A stretch of DNA of 11,543 nucleotides from positions 1 through 11,543 of the forward strand of contig JAJYZK010000057.1 of assembly GCA_021799945.1 (NCBI GenBank), written 5' to 3'. A model generated the notes under the pieces. It was given only the letters and a program-made list of their open reading frames with translations, was not told the origin of the DNA and did no database searches. The translations under genes and the position numbers were made by a program. Source of the stretch: Acidobacteriota bacterium. GTDB lineage: Bacteria; Acidobacteriota; Terriglobia; Terriglobales; Acidobacteriaceae. Shown one piece after another: positions 1-6,590 of the stretch; the first letter of the stretch is position 1; the number at the start of each line of letters is the position of its first letter.

Positions 1-1
1 G

Positions 2-682
2 AAGGGCACGCGCATCAATACATGCTGCGAAGGGCAGGGAACGCGGTTGATCGGCTCCATGCCGGAGCATATTTACTCGATCGCCTCCGATGGCGTCTAT
101 GTAAATTTGTTCGAGCCGTCCTCGCTTTCATGGGAGCATCAGGGTCGGCCGGTCTCTATCCATATGGAGACGAAGTTTCCATTCGAACAGCAGGTGAAGC
201 TGACGATCGCTGTCGATCAACCGACGCGCATGAAGCTGCGCGTTCGAGCGCCCTCATGGGCCAGCAAGGAAATGGCGATCTCCATAAACAATTCCGTCCA
301 CACAACCGGGAGGCCCGGCTCGTTCGCCATGCTGGACCGCGTATGGTCCAATCGGGATGAAGTGTCTTTCACGTTGCCCGCGGGGTTTGAGTTGATCGAG
401 TATGCCGGCGTAGATCAGATACCGGGACAGAAGCGCTATGCATTGACCTACGGGCCGCTGCTGTATGCGTTTGTTGGGTCGAAGGACGCCGTGTTGCGGT
501 TGCCGAGCGGATCCAGCCCCGAAGCGCTGATAGGCCAGTTGCAGCCCAAGGCGGGGCTTCCTCTCCATTTTACGGTTTCCGGCAATCCGGGCGCCGAATG
601 TGTGCCGTATTGGCAAGTGACCGACGAGGAGTTTACTTGCTTCCCGGTGATCGAGATGAGCAGCGGAGCATCGAACGGGTAG
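2..682 (+). CDS. GH127/DUF1680 family glycoside hydrolase (beta-L-arabinofuranosidase-like), C-terminal part, 5' end outside window
   Basis: The reading frame is open from base 2 to a TAG at 680-682 and gives 226 residues with no start, so the gene begins upstream of the window. Near its beginning it reads NTCCEGQGTRL...GSMPEHIYS followed by DGVYVNLFEPS, the characteristic block of the GH127 (DUF1680) family. In the characterised family member HypBA1, paired cysteines at this place bind zinc and one acts as the nucleophile; here they are the tandem Cys codons at 23-28. What follows matches the beta-rich C-terminal part of the family: LRVRAPSWA, FTLPAGFE and YALTYGPLLYAFVG. The likely role is hydrolysis of L-arabinofuranosides or similar plant sugars. 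Family assignment is good, but substrate is not decided because the catalytic barrel is missing. It converges on the cytochrome operon, and nothing links the two functionally. Confidence 0.82.
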   Translation, partial: KGTRINTCCEGQGTRLIGSMPEHIYSIASDGVYVNLFEPSSLSWEHQGRPVSIHMETKFPFEQQVKLTIAVDQPTRMKLRVRAPSWASKEMAISINNSVHTTGRPGSFAMLDRVWSNRDEVSFTLPAGFELIEYAGVDQIPGQKRYALTYGPLLYAFVGSKDAVLRLPSGSSPEALIGQLQPKAGLPLHFTVSGNPGAECVPYWQVTDEEFTCFPVIEMSSGASNG

Positions 683-687
683 CCGAA

Positions 688-735
688 ACCGGAGACCAGG
701 CCCGCGCCGGCAACGGCCGCAAGGCTGTCTCTTTG
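688..735 (+). repeat. 48-bp direct repeat, left copy (A)
   Basis: This segment matches 6591-6638 in the same orientation at 41 of 48 positions, counted by eye. Positions 697-717 form an uninterrupted 21-base match, and the T-rich 3' end TCTCTTTG is also identical. It lies 5 bp after the stop of the GH127 gene. In this copy the palindrome that makes copy B a strong hairpin is broken by substitutions at 718, 721, 722, 724 and 727, so it reads as a decayed version. It may be a degenerate terminator of the GH127 gene or one end of an inserted segment. Confidence 0.75.
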
Positions 736-736
736 G

Positions 737-757
737 CCGCCGCTTGGGTGGCGGCGG
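737..757. terminator. Hairpin between convergent genes, possible terminator without a U-tract
   Basis: CCGCCGC (737-743) and GCGGCGG (751-757) form a perfect 7-bp stem around a 7-base loop. It sits in the 134-bp gap between the convergent GH127 gene and the cytochrome operon, so it could stop transcription from either side. Neither strand has a T-run after the stem, so it is not a canonical intrinsic terminator. Nothing else is evident in this gap apart from the repeat copy at 688-735. Confidence 0.35.
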
Positions 758-816
758 ATTGCGGCCCAGGCGGCCCGATCTTTCCTCGATGCTGCTCTCT
801 CCATTGCTCCCGGCGG

Positions 817-2247
817 CTACTGAATGCCGAGGGCGGTCAATTGCTTGGGATTCGGGTCTTCGACAGCCACCAGGTTATGGCAGACGGAACAGTCGTTGGG
901 AATGCTTTTTCCGTTCTTCGCACTGTGGCTGCCGTCATGGCACCGGGAGCATCCTGGAAACGCGTTGTGTCCAATGTTGTTCGGATGAGTTCCCCATGTG
1001 ACTTTCATGAAAGGAAAGACATTGCGATCGTAGATCGCGACAAGCGCGGTTGCCGCGCGATCAATCTGCGGGCGCCGGGCATTCCAAACCGCCGGATAAC
1101 GGGATTGGTAGAACCTCCGAATCCCAGCGCGAATCTTCTCGGCCGCATCTAACCGTGACGTGTAGCTCGCCTTGAGCAGCGCAAGTCCCTCTCTATGCAC
1201 GAAGGGCAATGAAGAACTTGGGACCCCTTCCGTCATTTCCTCGTTCAGGGCCTTCTCCGGCGTATCAAAGGAGTGGGCGGCTCGATTGTGACAATCGATG
1301 CAATCCATGGTGCGCCAGGGCCCGTTTGCGGAGCCATGAGAGTCGGAAGACCGATATTCGACGATTGAGCCATTGGCGCCTATCTTACGGATCCAGGGAA
1401 TAGTCTGATTCGTGGAATCCGTAGCGGCATATTCGATATGGCTCAGGTGAGCTCCATGGATACCGCTCCGGTGGCCAAACTGATCGCTGCCGCCGACGTG
1501 CAACAACACTACCGTTTTCGTCACAGAGTTGTTTTCATCGTCGCCGTACGATGTCTCCACCTGCAGTCTGTCGCCGAAATTTGCATCGCCGTTGTGGCAA
1601 TTCAGACAAGTGGTGCGGGCGGGCGGAATCTTATTATCGGCCATGATCGGGCGGGGGTAATCCTTCGCCATGATCATCAGAAGCTGCTTCGTTCCGTTGA
1701 CCTTGGCGTAAAGAAATCCAGGAATGCCGGCGGCGATATGGCAAGCCGTACAGGCTACGTCCGCATGTGAGGAAACCGGATAGGCGCTCCACTCCGGAGT
1801 CATCACATGACATGCCTGACCGCAGAAGTTTGGCGTATCCATGTATGCGACGCCTCGATATGTTGCGGCGCCCACGATGACAAAATTGACGAATGTGGCG
1901 ATGGCGACGAAGTCGATTCCGCGCCGAAAGACGGGATCCTGAAAATCGACTTCGGGGTAGATCGTAGGCAGGCTCCCTGCCGCTCGGAGGAGGCTCCTCC
2001 TTCGCAGCACGCCAATCGGGATTATCATAAGACCCAGAAGGAACAGTCCGGGCAGGATCAGGTCGAAGACAATCCCTAAATATGGATTACTCGAGCCACT
2101 ATGTCCAAAGAAGGCGACCACCCAAAATCCGGTCAGGACCAGGGCTGAAGCAGTCGTAAGAGCTCCGCCGATCAAGCTTATCCAATTGTTCCCGAAAAAC
2201 AGGAACGGTCTAAGCCAATTCGTCTTGAATTGCACCCAATCCGCCAT
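817..2247 (-). CDS. NapC/NirT-family inner-membrane multihaem cytochrome c (ImcH-like quinol dehydrogenase candidate)
   Basis: The product is 476 aa. Three hydrophobic segments (about 23-47, 56-80 and 111-135) precede a periplasmic cytochrome domain. The first haem site is CX3CH (142-147, followed by VMTPEW), then five CXXCH sites at 166-170, 214-218, 316-320, 433-437 and 453-457. The blocks around haems 1-3 (CHVMTPEW, SHADVACTACH, YPRP...CLNCH) are typical of NapC/NirT proteins, which oxidise quinol in the cytoplasmic membrane and pass electrons to periplasmic carriers. Three helices plus a long multihaem tail recall Geobacter ImcH more than the 4-haem, single-helix CymA. The ATG at 2247 was chosen because it lies 8 nt after the stop of the preceding gene with AGAGGC upstream; the frame stays open to 2478, but that extension is antisense to nothing recognisable and overlaps the upstream gene. 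Last gene of the operon. Electron direction and exact partner are inferred. Confidence 0.85.
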   Translation of the reverse strand: MADWVQFKTNWLRPFLFFGNNWISLIGGALTTASALVLTGFWVVAFFGHSGSSNPYLGIVFDLILPGLFLLGLMIIPIGVLRRRSLLRAAGSLPTIYPEVDFQDPVFRRGIDFVAIATFVNFVIVGAATYRGVAYMDTPNFCGQACHVMTPEWSAYPVSSHADVACTACHIAAGIPGFLYAKVNGTKQLLMIMAKDYPRPIMADNKIPPARTTCLNCHNGDANFGDRLQVETSYGDDENNSVTKTVVLLHVGGSDQFGHRSGIHGAHLSHIEYAATDSTNQTIPWIRKIGANGSIVEYRSSDSHGSANGPWRTMDCIDCHNRAAHSFDTPEKALNEEMTEGVPSSSLPFVHREGLALLKASYTSRLDAAEKIRAGIRRFYQSRYPAVWNARRPQIDRAATALVAIYDRNVFPFMKVTWGTHPNNIGHNAFPGCSRCHDGSHSAKNGKSIPNDCSVCHNLVAVEDPNPKQLTALGIQ

Positions 2248-2255
2248 GGATGCCT

Positions 2256-2579
2256 CTACTGCTTCTGGAGCGTGCGAACGTAGGCAATCACATCCTGAAT
2301 CTGTGCGTCGGTAAGCTTGCCGGAATAGGCAGGCATCTTTCCGGCTCCATTTTTCGTAGCCGCGATCAAGCTGGAATCGGATGCTTTCAGGAGCGCCGGA
2401 GACTTCAAGGGGGAAATTTTCCAAAGCTTTCCCATTCCGGTCTGGGCTTCTCCATCGGCGCCATGGCACATCTGGCATTTGTCTTTGTAGATCGTCTCGC
2501 CGCTGGTTTGTGCAACCGACGAGGTCCCGATCGAGGAAACGAGGAGCGCAATGCTTCCTATCTTTACATGTATCTTCAT
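2256..2579 (-). CDS. Small monoheme class I cytochrome c, periplasmic
   Basis: The product is 107 aa. A signal peptide (MKIHVKIGSIALLVSS...) is probably cleaved after the AQ at 23-24. It is followed by YKDKCQMCHG, with the single haem site CXXCH at 35-39, and by a distal axial ligand Met82 in GKMPAY. The C-terminal helix reads QIQDVIAYVRTL. This is the compact class I fold used by soluble electron shuttles. The ATG at 2579 is preferred over the in-frame ATG at 2594 because GAGGG lies 8 nt before it. It sits third in the operon, 51 nt after the porin gene and 8 nt before the NapC-like gene. The likely role is to carry electrons across the periplasm between the membrane cytochrome and the decaheme protein, the position proposed for MtoD in the Sideroxydans iron-oxidation locus. 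The partner assignment is inferred from gene order. Confidence 0.87.
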   Translation of the reverse strand: MKIHVKIGSIALLVSSIGTSSVAQTSGETIYKDKCQMCHGADGEAQTGMGKLWKISPLKSPALLKASDSSLIAATKNGAGKMPAYSGKLTDAQIQDVIAYVRTLQKQ

Positions 2580-2630
2580 CGTATCTGCCCTCATGCCGAG
2601 ATAATTTGGGCCGGATTGCCGCCAGGTTTC

Positions 2631-5204
2631 TTAAAAAGCATGATGAAGTCCGAGAATAACATTATTCGCATGAAAGTTCCGGGGAGCGGTCTCGCCGGCG
2701 GACGAGATGGTTAGACCGGTCTGACGGCCGGCCAGCGAAGGCGAGTTGCAGGCGACAACAGCAACCGGCGAGGTGGGCGTGGGATTGGAAATGCTGCATA
2801 ACGCCGCGCCGGAAGGCCCGCCCTCTCCGTAGCCGTAATAGTTGTAAACGGCGCTCAAGCTCCATGACTTACGAACCACCCAGGCAACATCGACAAATGG
2901 AGACTGATAAGCGGAAACCAGGGAGCCATTTACGTCCCGCGCATCGTTAAAGAACCGGCGGCCATTCACGGAACTGATGACGTACCCGAAACCGGCGCCA
3001 ACTCCTTCCTTCAGCGCCAGATGAAGGTTTACCGACGCGTATTGCGTCGGCGCCTTCATGAAATCCTTGACTGGCCCGAATTCATAGTATTTGGTCCCCC
3101 GCACCGCGGCGCCGGGACATGCCGTACCGCTCGCGGTCGCGGCGCCCGGTAAGAGCGGGCTGGCCGCGGCGTCATAGCAGATATTGGTGGCTGTATACAC
3201 ATCGCTGTACGAATAGTTAAAGTCGAACCCGTAGTGCGCGCCCGGCGACACGACGCCGCCCACACCTAAGACCCGGCTATGGTCGCTATGGGAAAGTGGG
3301 CCGGCGGCGGAAGGCGACCCGGTGTTGTTTGTATTGTTACGCCTTTCCACGTCATTGTAGGCAATGGAAAGCGATTCTCCGGATTTCGGTCTGTAAATCG
3401 CATGTGCTCGGTAGCGTCCCGTCTGTCGGGGCGTGAGAGGAGTGAATGCGTTGTCTGCGAATAGCAACTCGATGCTTCCGCTCACATCCCAGTGATTGGC
3501 GGGTTGCAGGCCGACGTTGAATATTCCGCCGTTGCTGTGAACCGTAACGGTTCCATTATTTGTCGCGCCAGGAGCTAATGGAGCACTATGGGGAATGCCT
3601 TCCGCGATGGTATATCCGTTATAGCGGTAGGTCAGCGAAAAGGTGGCTCGCGACCAACCATACCAAGTCATACTCAGGTTGTTGGTCACGGATTTCCGGC
3701 CGAAGAAGTCCGGCAGAGGCCGGCCATTGGGGCTGCCCTCGACACTGAGATTCGCTCCAGGGGACAGCGGGCCGGAGTAGTTTATGGTTTCATTCGGGTT
3801 CGGGGGCGTGTTTGCGGTGATGCCCGCTGAAATGTTGGCGACGCCCGGTTGCTGAACATTCGAGAAGACGAGCTGGTCGGCGATACTGACCGTCTTAGCC
3901 GCATCCCACCCTATGGCGTAATCGATAACGCTCACATTCCTTCTGGCATTTGCGCTGCCCGTAAAAGTCGTAGTGCGGATGCCGCCGTTCAGCCCTTCAA
4001 AGTTCTCGTAGTAGTTGGGGAGATTCATGTTCGCGCCGGTGTAGCGCACATCGCCGTTCATCGTGACGTTTCGAAGGCTGGAGCTTTCAAACCGGAATAT
4101 CTCCGACGGGTAGAGAACACGCGTCGGCGCGCTGCGCAGGTATTTCGCCGCGACGCTGCACGCCGGATTGATGATGGGAAGGGAGCCCGGCGTTTGCGCA
4201 GGGGAGAGGATCGTGTAGGTTGTTGAGTTCGTGTACGCGGCGCCCATGCTGCCTGTGTTGCAGGCGCCAATTCCGTAGGGCGCCAAGCTGTCCCAGTCGC
4301 CCAGAGCCACCCTCATTCCGTTCGCCTCCTGCACGAGAAGACTACTCGGAGCCAGGGTAAAGTAGGTTCCGTCTTTATAATGGTCGATCTCCTCTTCAAA
4401 GGTGAGTGTGGTTCTCAGCACGGGCTTCCAGTCAAATCCGCCGATGAAGTCATCCGTGCTGTTGCGCTGATACTGGTCCAGCAGGGCATCATATAATCCG
4501 ATCGAGCCTCCGACGTCGGATGCGCCAGGGCTGAGGCTCGGTCCCTGCATTACATTTTGTGTGTAGGCGAAGTGATACGTAACCTTTGAAATCGGAAAGA
4601 GCGTGAGGCGGGTGTCCGTCATTCGCCGCACGGTGTCATACAAAAATGGCGACTGGGTGACTTGCGGCCACGCAAAGGAGCCGGTGGGAGCATTGGATGA
4701 CCCGACAGGAATCGATTGTCCCGACGGAATGTTGGGGTTGCCCAGCAGGTCATAGTCGAAGTATTGGCGGTCGCGGTGGAAGGTCCCGGTGAATTCATAG
4801 AGCTTCCCCTTGTAGAATCTCAGGCTGGCGAAGTTGTATGGGTCTCCGCCAAACCCGCTGGTGTAGGCCGAGAGATAGTCAACCAGGGTGTGTTTTGTCG
4901 CCGGGAGGGGCGTCAACTCGAAGCTTTGGCCGAAGGCGCGCGGCCCGGATTGCACATTGGTCAAGGTGTCGTACATGGCTCCGCTGCCGGCGACGCTGAC
5001 CATGCCGCCACCCTCGCTGGTGCTCCCGTGGAGGGTATAGCCGTTCGGCGCGGCCGACGCCGAACTGGGCATTGCAATTTGAGCAACCCCAACGCCTGTG
5101 GCCGCCTGCACGATGGCGAGCCCGACGATTCTGGGGATGCGCCGGACCATCGCCGCAGGAAAACCTGGATGGCTCAGGTCGGAACGCCGAAGCGTCTTGT
5201 TCAT
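2631..5204 (-). CDS. MtrB/PioB-family outer-membrane beta-barrel porin of an electron conduit
   Basis: The product is 857 aa. Arg-rich residues 1-26 lead into a hydrophobic stretch and ASASAA, with probable cleavage near residue 52. The rest is rich in alternating aromatic and polar residues, Gly, Asn and Tyr, and ends HHAF with a C-terminal Phe, as expected for a barrel inserted by the BAM machinery. Conserved-looking family stretches include SGFGGDPYNFASLRFYKG and the YEFTGTFHRDRQYFDYD region (about 117-151). MtrB-type porins surround a decaheme cytochrome and hold it across the outer membrane, and the decaheme gene lies 12 nt upstream. The N-terminal CXXC found in Shewanella MtrB is absent; the first cysteine is Cys315, and all six look loop-located. 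The length is within the usual range, somewhat longer than Shewanella MtrB. The start at 5204 follows a strong AAAGGAGG with 6-nt spacing, whereas the internal ATG at 5150 has no good ribosome site. Confidence 0.87.
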   Translation of the reverse strand: MNKTLRRSDLSHPGFPAAMVRRIPRIVGLAIVQAATGVGVAQIAMPSSASAAPNGYTLHGSTSEGGGMVSVAGSGAMYDTLTNVQSGPRAFGQSFELTPLPATKHTLVDYLSAYTSGFGGDPYNFASLRFYKGKLYEFTGTFHRDRQYFDYDLLGNPNIPSGQSIPVGSSNAPTGSFAWPQVTQSPFLYDTVRRMTDTRLTLFPISKVTYHFAYTQNVMQGPSLSPGASDVGGSIGLYDALLDQYQRNSTDDFIGGFDWKPVLRTTLTFEEEIDHYKDGTYFTLAPSSLLVQEANGMRVALGDWDSLAPYGIGACNTGSMGAAYTNSTTYTILSPAQTPGSLPIINPACSVAAKYLRSAPTRVLYPSEIFRFESSSLRNVTMNGDVRYTGANMNLPNYYENFEGLNGGIRTTTFTGSANARRNVSVIDYAIGWDAAKTVSIADQLVFSNVQQPGVANISAGITANTPPNPNETINYSGPLSPGANLSVEGSPNGRPLPDFFGRKSVTNNLSMTWYGWSRATFSLTYRYNGYTIAEGIPHSAPLAPGATNNGTVTVHSNGGIFNVGLQPANHWDVSGSIELLFADNAFTPLTPRQTGRYRAHAIYRPKSGESLSIAYNDVERRNNTNNTGSPSAAGPLSHSDHSRVLGVGGVVSPGAHYGFDFNYSYSDVYTATNICYDAAASPLLPGAATASGTACPGAAVRGTKYYEFGPVKDFMKAPTQYASVNLHLALKEGVGAGFGYVISSVNGRRFFNDARDVNGSLVSAYQSPFVDVAWVVRKSWSLSAVYNYYGYGEGGPSGAALCSISNPTPTSPVAVVACNSPSLAGRQTGLTISSAGETAPRNFHANNVILGLHHAF

Positions 5205-5209
5205 TTGGA

Positions 5210-5219
5210 GCCTCCTTTA
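5210..5219 (-). promoter_or_regulatory. Shine-Dalgarno of the porin gene overlapping the stop codon of the decaheme gene
   Basis: Read on the minus strand, the stop codon and ribosome site share bases: TAAAGGAGG, with the TAA of the decaheme gene at 5219-5217 and AAAGGAGG running to 5211, then 6 nt to the ATG at 5204. Such an arrangement favours translational coupling, which suits two proteins that assemble into one complex. It also decides the porin start. Confidence 0.75.
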
Positions 5220-6143
5220 CTTGAGGAAGGCGGCATTGAGATTGGATCCGTGGATCATTGTGTGGCAATTCGTGCACGGGGCGAGCTCCTGCGATCCGGC
5301 GCTCATTCCATGTATCGTATCGGCGCTGACTTGGCTATGGCACTGGTTGCACAGTACGTTTATGGCAGGCATATTTAGCAAACGCGCATTCTGCGAGCCG
5401 TGCGGAGTGTGGCAAGCCATGCACCCTTCGCCCTTTACTGCTGCATGTTCGTACACAAAAGGCCCGCGCACATCCATATGGCATTGCGTGCAGATCGCGT
5501 TTTGATCCGCTGTGATTCTCAAATTGTTGCTCTGGAATGTGCCATGCACGTCATGGCAGTCGGTGCAGCCGACCGCACCCTCGTTCACCGGGTGGTGAAA
5601 CGGCATCTCCAATTCCCCCACTACATCGGTATGACAACCGAAGCAGAGGGCCGGCTGCGGCATCTTTAGCAGGGCTAATTCGCTTCCGGGTTGGTGAATG
5701 CTATGACAGCTGATGCAGTTCAGGCCGGCCCGCCGGTGTGGAGAACGCATGAAATTCGGATGCGTCCTGGCGTGGCAGCCAAGACAGGCGCCATCGATTT
5801 GTTTGGCTGAGTCTTTGTCAAAGTGGAAAATCTTCGTCACGTCTCCGCCGCTCTGTACGTGCGCCTGGCCCGGTCCATGGCAACTTTCACAGCCAGACCC
5901 AGCGCCAATGTGCATCAACGCGATGCGTGAGTGGGGATTCGTGCTAAAACTCTCGGCAACGTTCGCATGGCAGGCCAAGCAAGTGTCGGAACCGACATAG
6001 CCGGAGGCGGAATTGCCGGCCGGTCCGGAGCCGGGAGCGGCGCTCGCTTGATTGCGGGCGTTGTCCGCTGCATTCACAGAGCCGATTTTCCAGCGTCCAG
6101 CCAGAGAAGCCAGCAGCGCTACACACAAGAGGACACGTTTCAT
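5217..6143 (-). CDS. Decaheme c-type cytochrome, MtrA/MtoA/PioA/DmsE family
   Basis: The product is 308 aa. A signal peptide (MKRVLLCVALLASLAG..., probable cleavage after VNA at 25) exports it. Ten CXXCH sites are visible, starting at residues 55, 85, 120, 143, 167, 193, 218, 241, 265 and 290, and regularly spaced extra histidines (for example PHSR, SPHRR, FHHP, YEHA, IHG) can serve as distal ligands. Length, haem count and the closing CTNCHTMIHGSN match the MtrA/DmsE family. These rod-like decahaems fill an MtrB-type barrel and wire electrons across the outer membrane. The porin gene follows at once, with coupled translation. It is the first gene of the operon. The ATG at 6143 has GGGGGA 5 nt upstream and gives a clean signal peptide. 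Whether it works in reduction of external acceptors or oxidation of external donors cannot be read from sequence. The nearest named relative would need a tree. Confidence 0.92.
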   Translation of the reverse strand: MKRVLLCVALLASLAGRWKIGSVNAADNARNQASAAPGSGPAGNSASGYVGSDTCLACHANVAESFSTNPHSRIALMHIGAGSGCESCHGPGQAHVQSGGDVTKIFHFDKDSAKQIDGACLGCHARTHPNFMRSPHRRAGLNCISCHSIHQPGSELALLKMPQPALCFGCHTDVVGELEMPFHHPVNEGAVGCTDCHDVHGTFQSNNLRITADQNAICTQCHMDVRGPFVYEHAAVKGEGCMACHTPHGSQNARLLNMPAINVLCNQCHSQVSADTIHGMSAGSQELAPCTNCHTMIHGSNLNAAFLK

Positions 6144-6147
6144 TCAG

Positions 6148-6165
6148 GTCCCCCATCGGAATGGG
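6148..6165 (-). promoter_or_regulatory. mRNA hairpin overlapping the ribosome binding site of the decaheme gene
   Basis: On the minus-strand transcript, CCCAU (6165-6161), a UCCG tetraloop and AUGGG (6156-6152) form a 5-bp stem whose 3' arm supplies part of the GGGGGA ribosome site. If it folds, it would lower translation initiation of the first operon gene. A competing ATG is contained in the 3' arm (6156), but its reading frame encodes nothing recognisable. Confidence 0.35.
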
Positions 6166-6224
6166 TTGCCACGGCCCGTGTCAGTCAGAACTATCCGGTG
6201 TAAAGGCTGAACTATTAATTCAGT

Positions 6225-6237
6225 CCAGGAGAACATA
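6225..6237 (-). promoter_or_regulatory. Putative promoter -10 element of the cytochrome operon
   Basis: On the minus strand TATGTT (6237-6232) resembles a -10 box. A start site about 7 nt beyond it, near 6225, would lie 41.5 bp from the centre of the CRP/FNR-like site at 6259-6274. That is the spacing of class II activated promoters, where the regulator replaces the -35 element, and no good -35 box is present. The predicted leader is about 81 nt. An inverted repeat CTGAA-N7-TTCAG (6207-6223) lies just inside the transcript. An alternative -10, TTAATA near 6214-6219, cannot be excluded. Confidence 0.35.
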
Positions 6238-6258
6238 GGGTGGTCTGCACAGCGTGTC

Positions 6259-6274
6259 TGTGATCGATATCACG
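6259..6274. promoter_or_regulatory. CRP/FNR-family operator upstream of the cytochrome operon
   Basis: TGTGATCGATATCACG is a near-perfect palindrome. It matches the CRP consensus TGTGA-N6-TCACA in 9 of 10 fixed positions, and its core TGAT-N4-ATCA is also that of FNR sites (TTGAT-N4-ATCAA) with only the outermost base pair differing. It lies about 115 bp before the start of the decaheme gene. A CRP/FNR-type regulator sensing oxygen or another respiratory signal would suit a respiratory electron conduit. The cognate regulator is not in the window. Confidence 0.55.
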
Positions 6275-6357
6275 GATCATGCGCCATGGTTATAACGTTG
6301 AAGGTCGAGACGGTGTTCTACCGTTGCTGCGGCGGGGCATAACCGGGAATCGGATGG

Positions 6358-6396
6358 CCAGCCGGCGCGGCTTGACCGGCATCCGCGGCTGGTTTT
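6358..6396 (+). terminator. Terminator-like hairpin with short T-run, plus strand
   Basis: CCAGC (6358-6362) and CGCGG (6366-6370) pair with CCGCG (6383-6387) and GCTGG (6388-6392), with a 3-base bulge (6363-6365) and a 12-base loop. TTTT follows at 6393-6396. This has the form of a modest intrinsic terminator on the plus strand, although no plus-strand gene is recognised upstream within this gap. Confidence 0.3.
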
Positions 6397-6590
6397 AAGG
6401 TGAAGGCACACGGGAAAGGAGGATGATCCAGCGCATGAAAAATTCCGAAGTTGGCGGTAGTTCGATACGTGAGGTGACTGAGGCCTAGAGCGTCACGCTC
6501 CAGTGCTGGCGGTCGTAGCAACGCGACAGACTCCGCCGAGGCCTACTGTGCACGCAGCGTGGGACGCCTCAGGTCAATCTCAACAGCTTC

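Noticed and set aside
2248..2478. N-terminal extension of the NapC-type cytochrome to 2478
   Set aside because: It would overlap most of the monoheme cytochrome gene and adds Arg-rich sequence before the first helix; the ATG at 2247 has a ribosome site and fits the operon spacing.
4716..5378. Plus-strand open frame opposite the start of the porin gene
   Set aside because: It is antisense to the signal peptide region of the porin and the end of the decaheme gene, with no ribosome site or motif.
6318..6521. 67-residue minus-strand open frame between the operon and glgA
   Set aside because: No ribosome site, no recognisable motif, and it runs through both hairpin structures of the gap.
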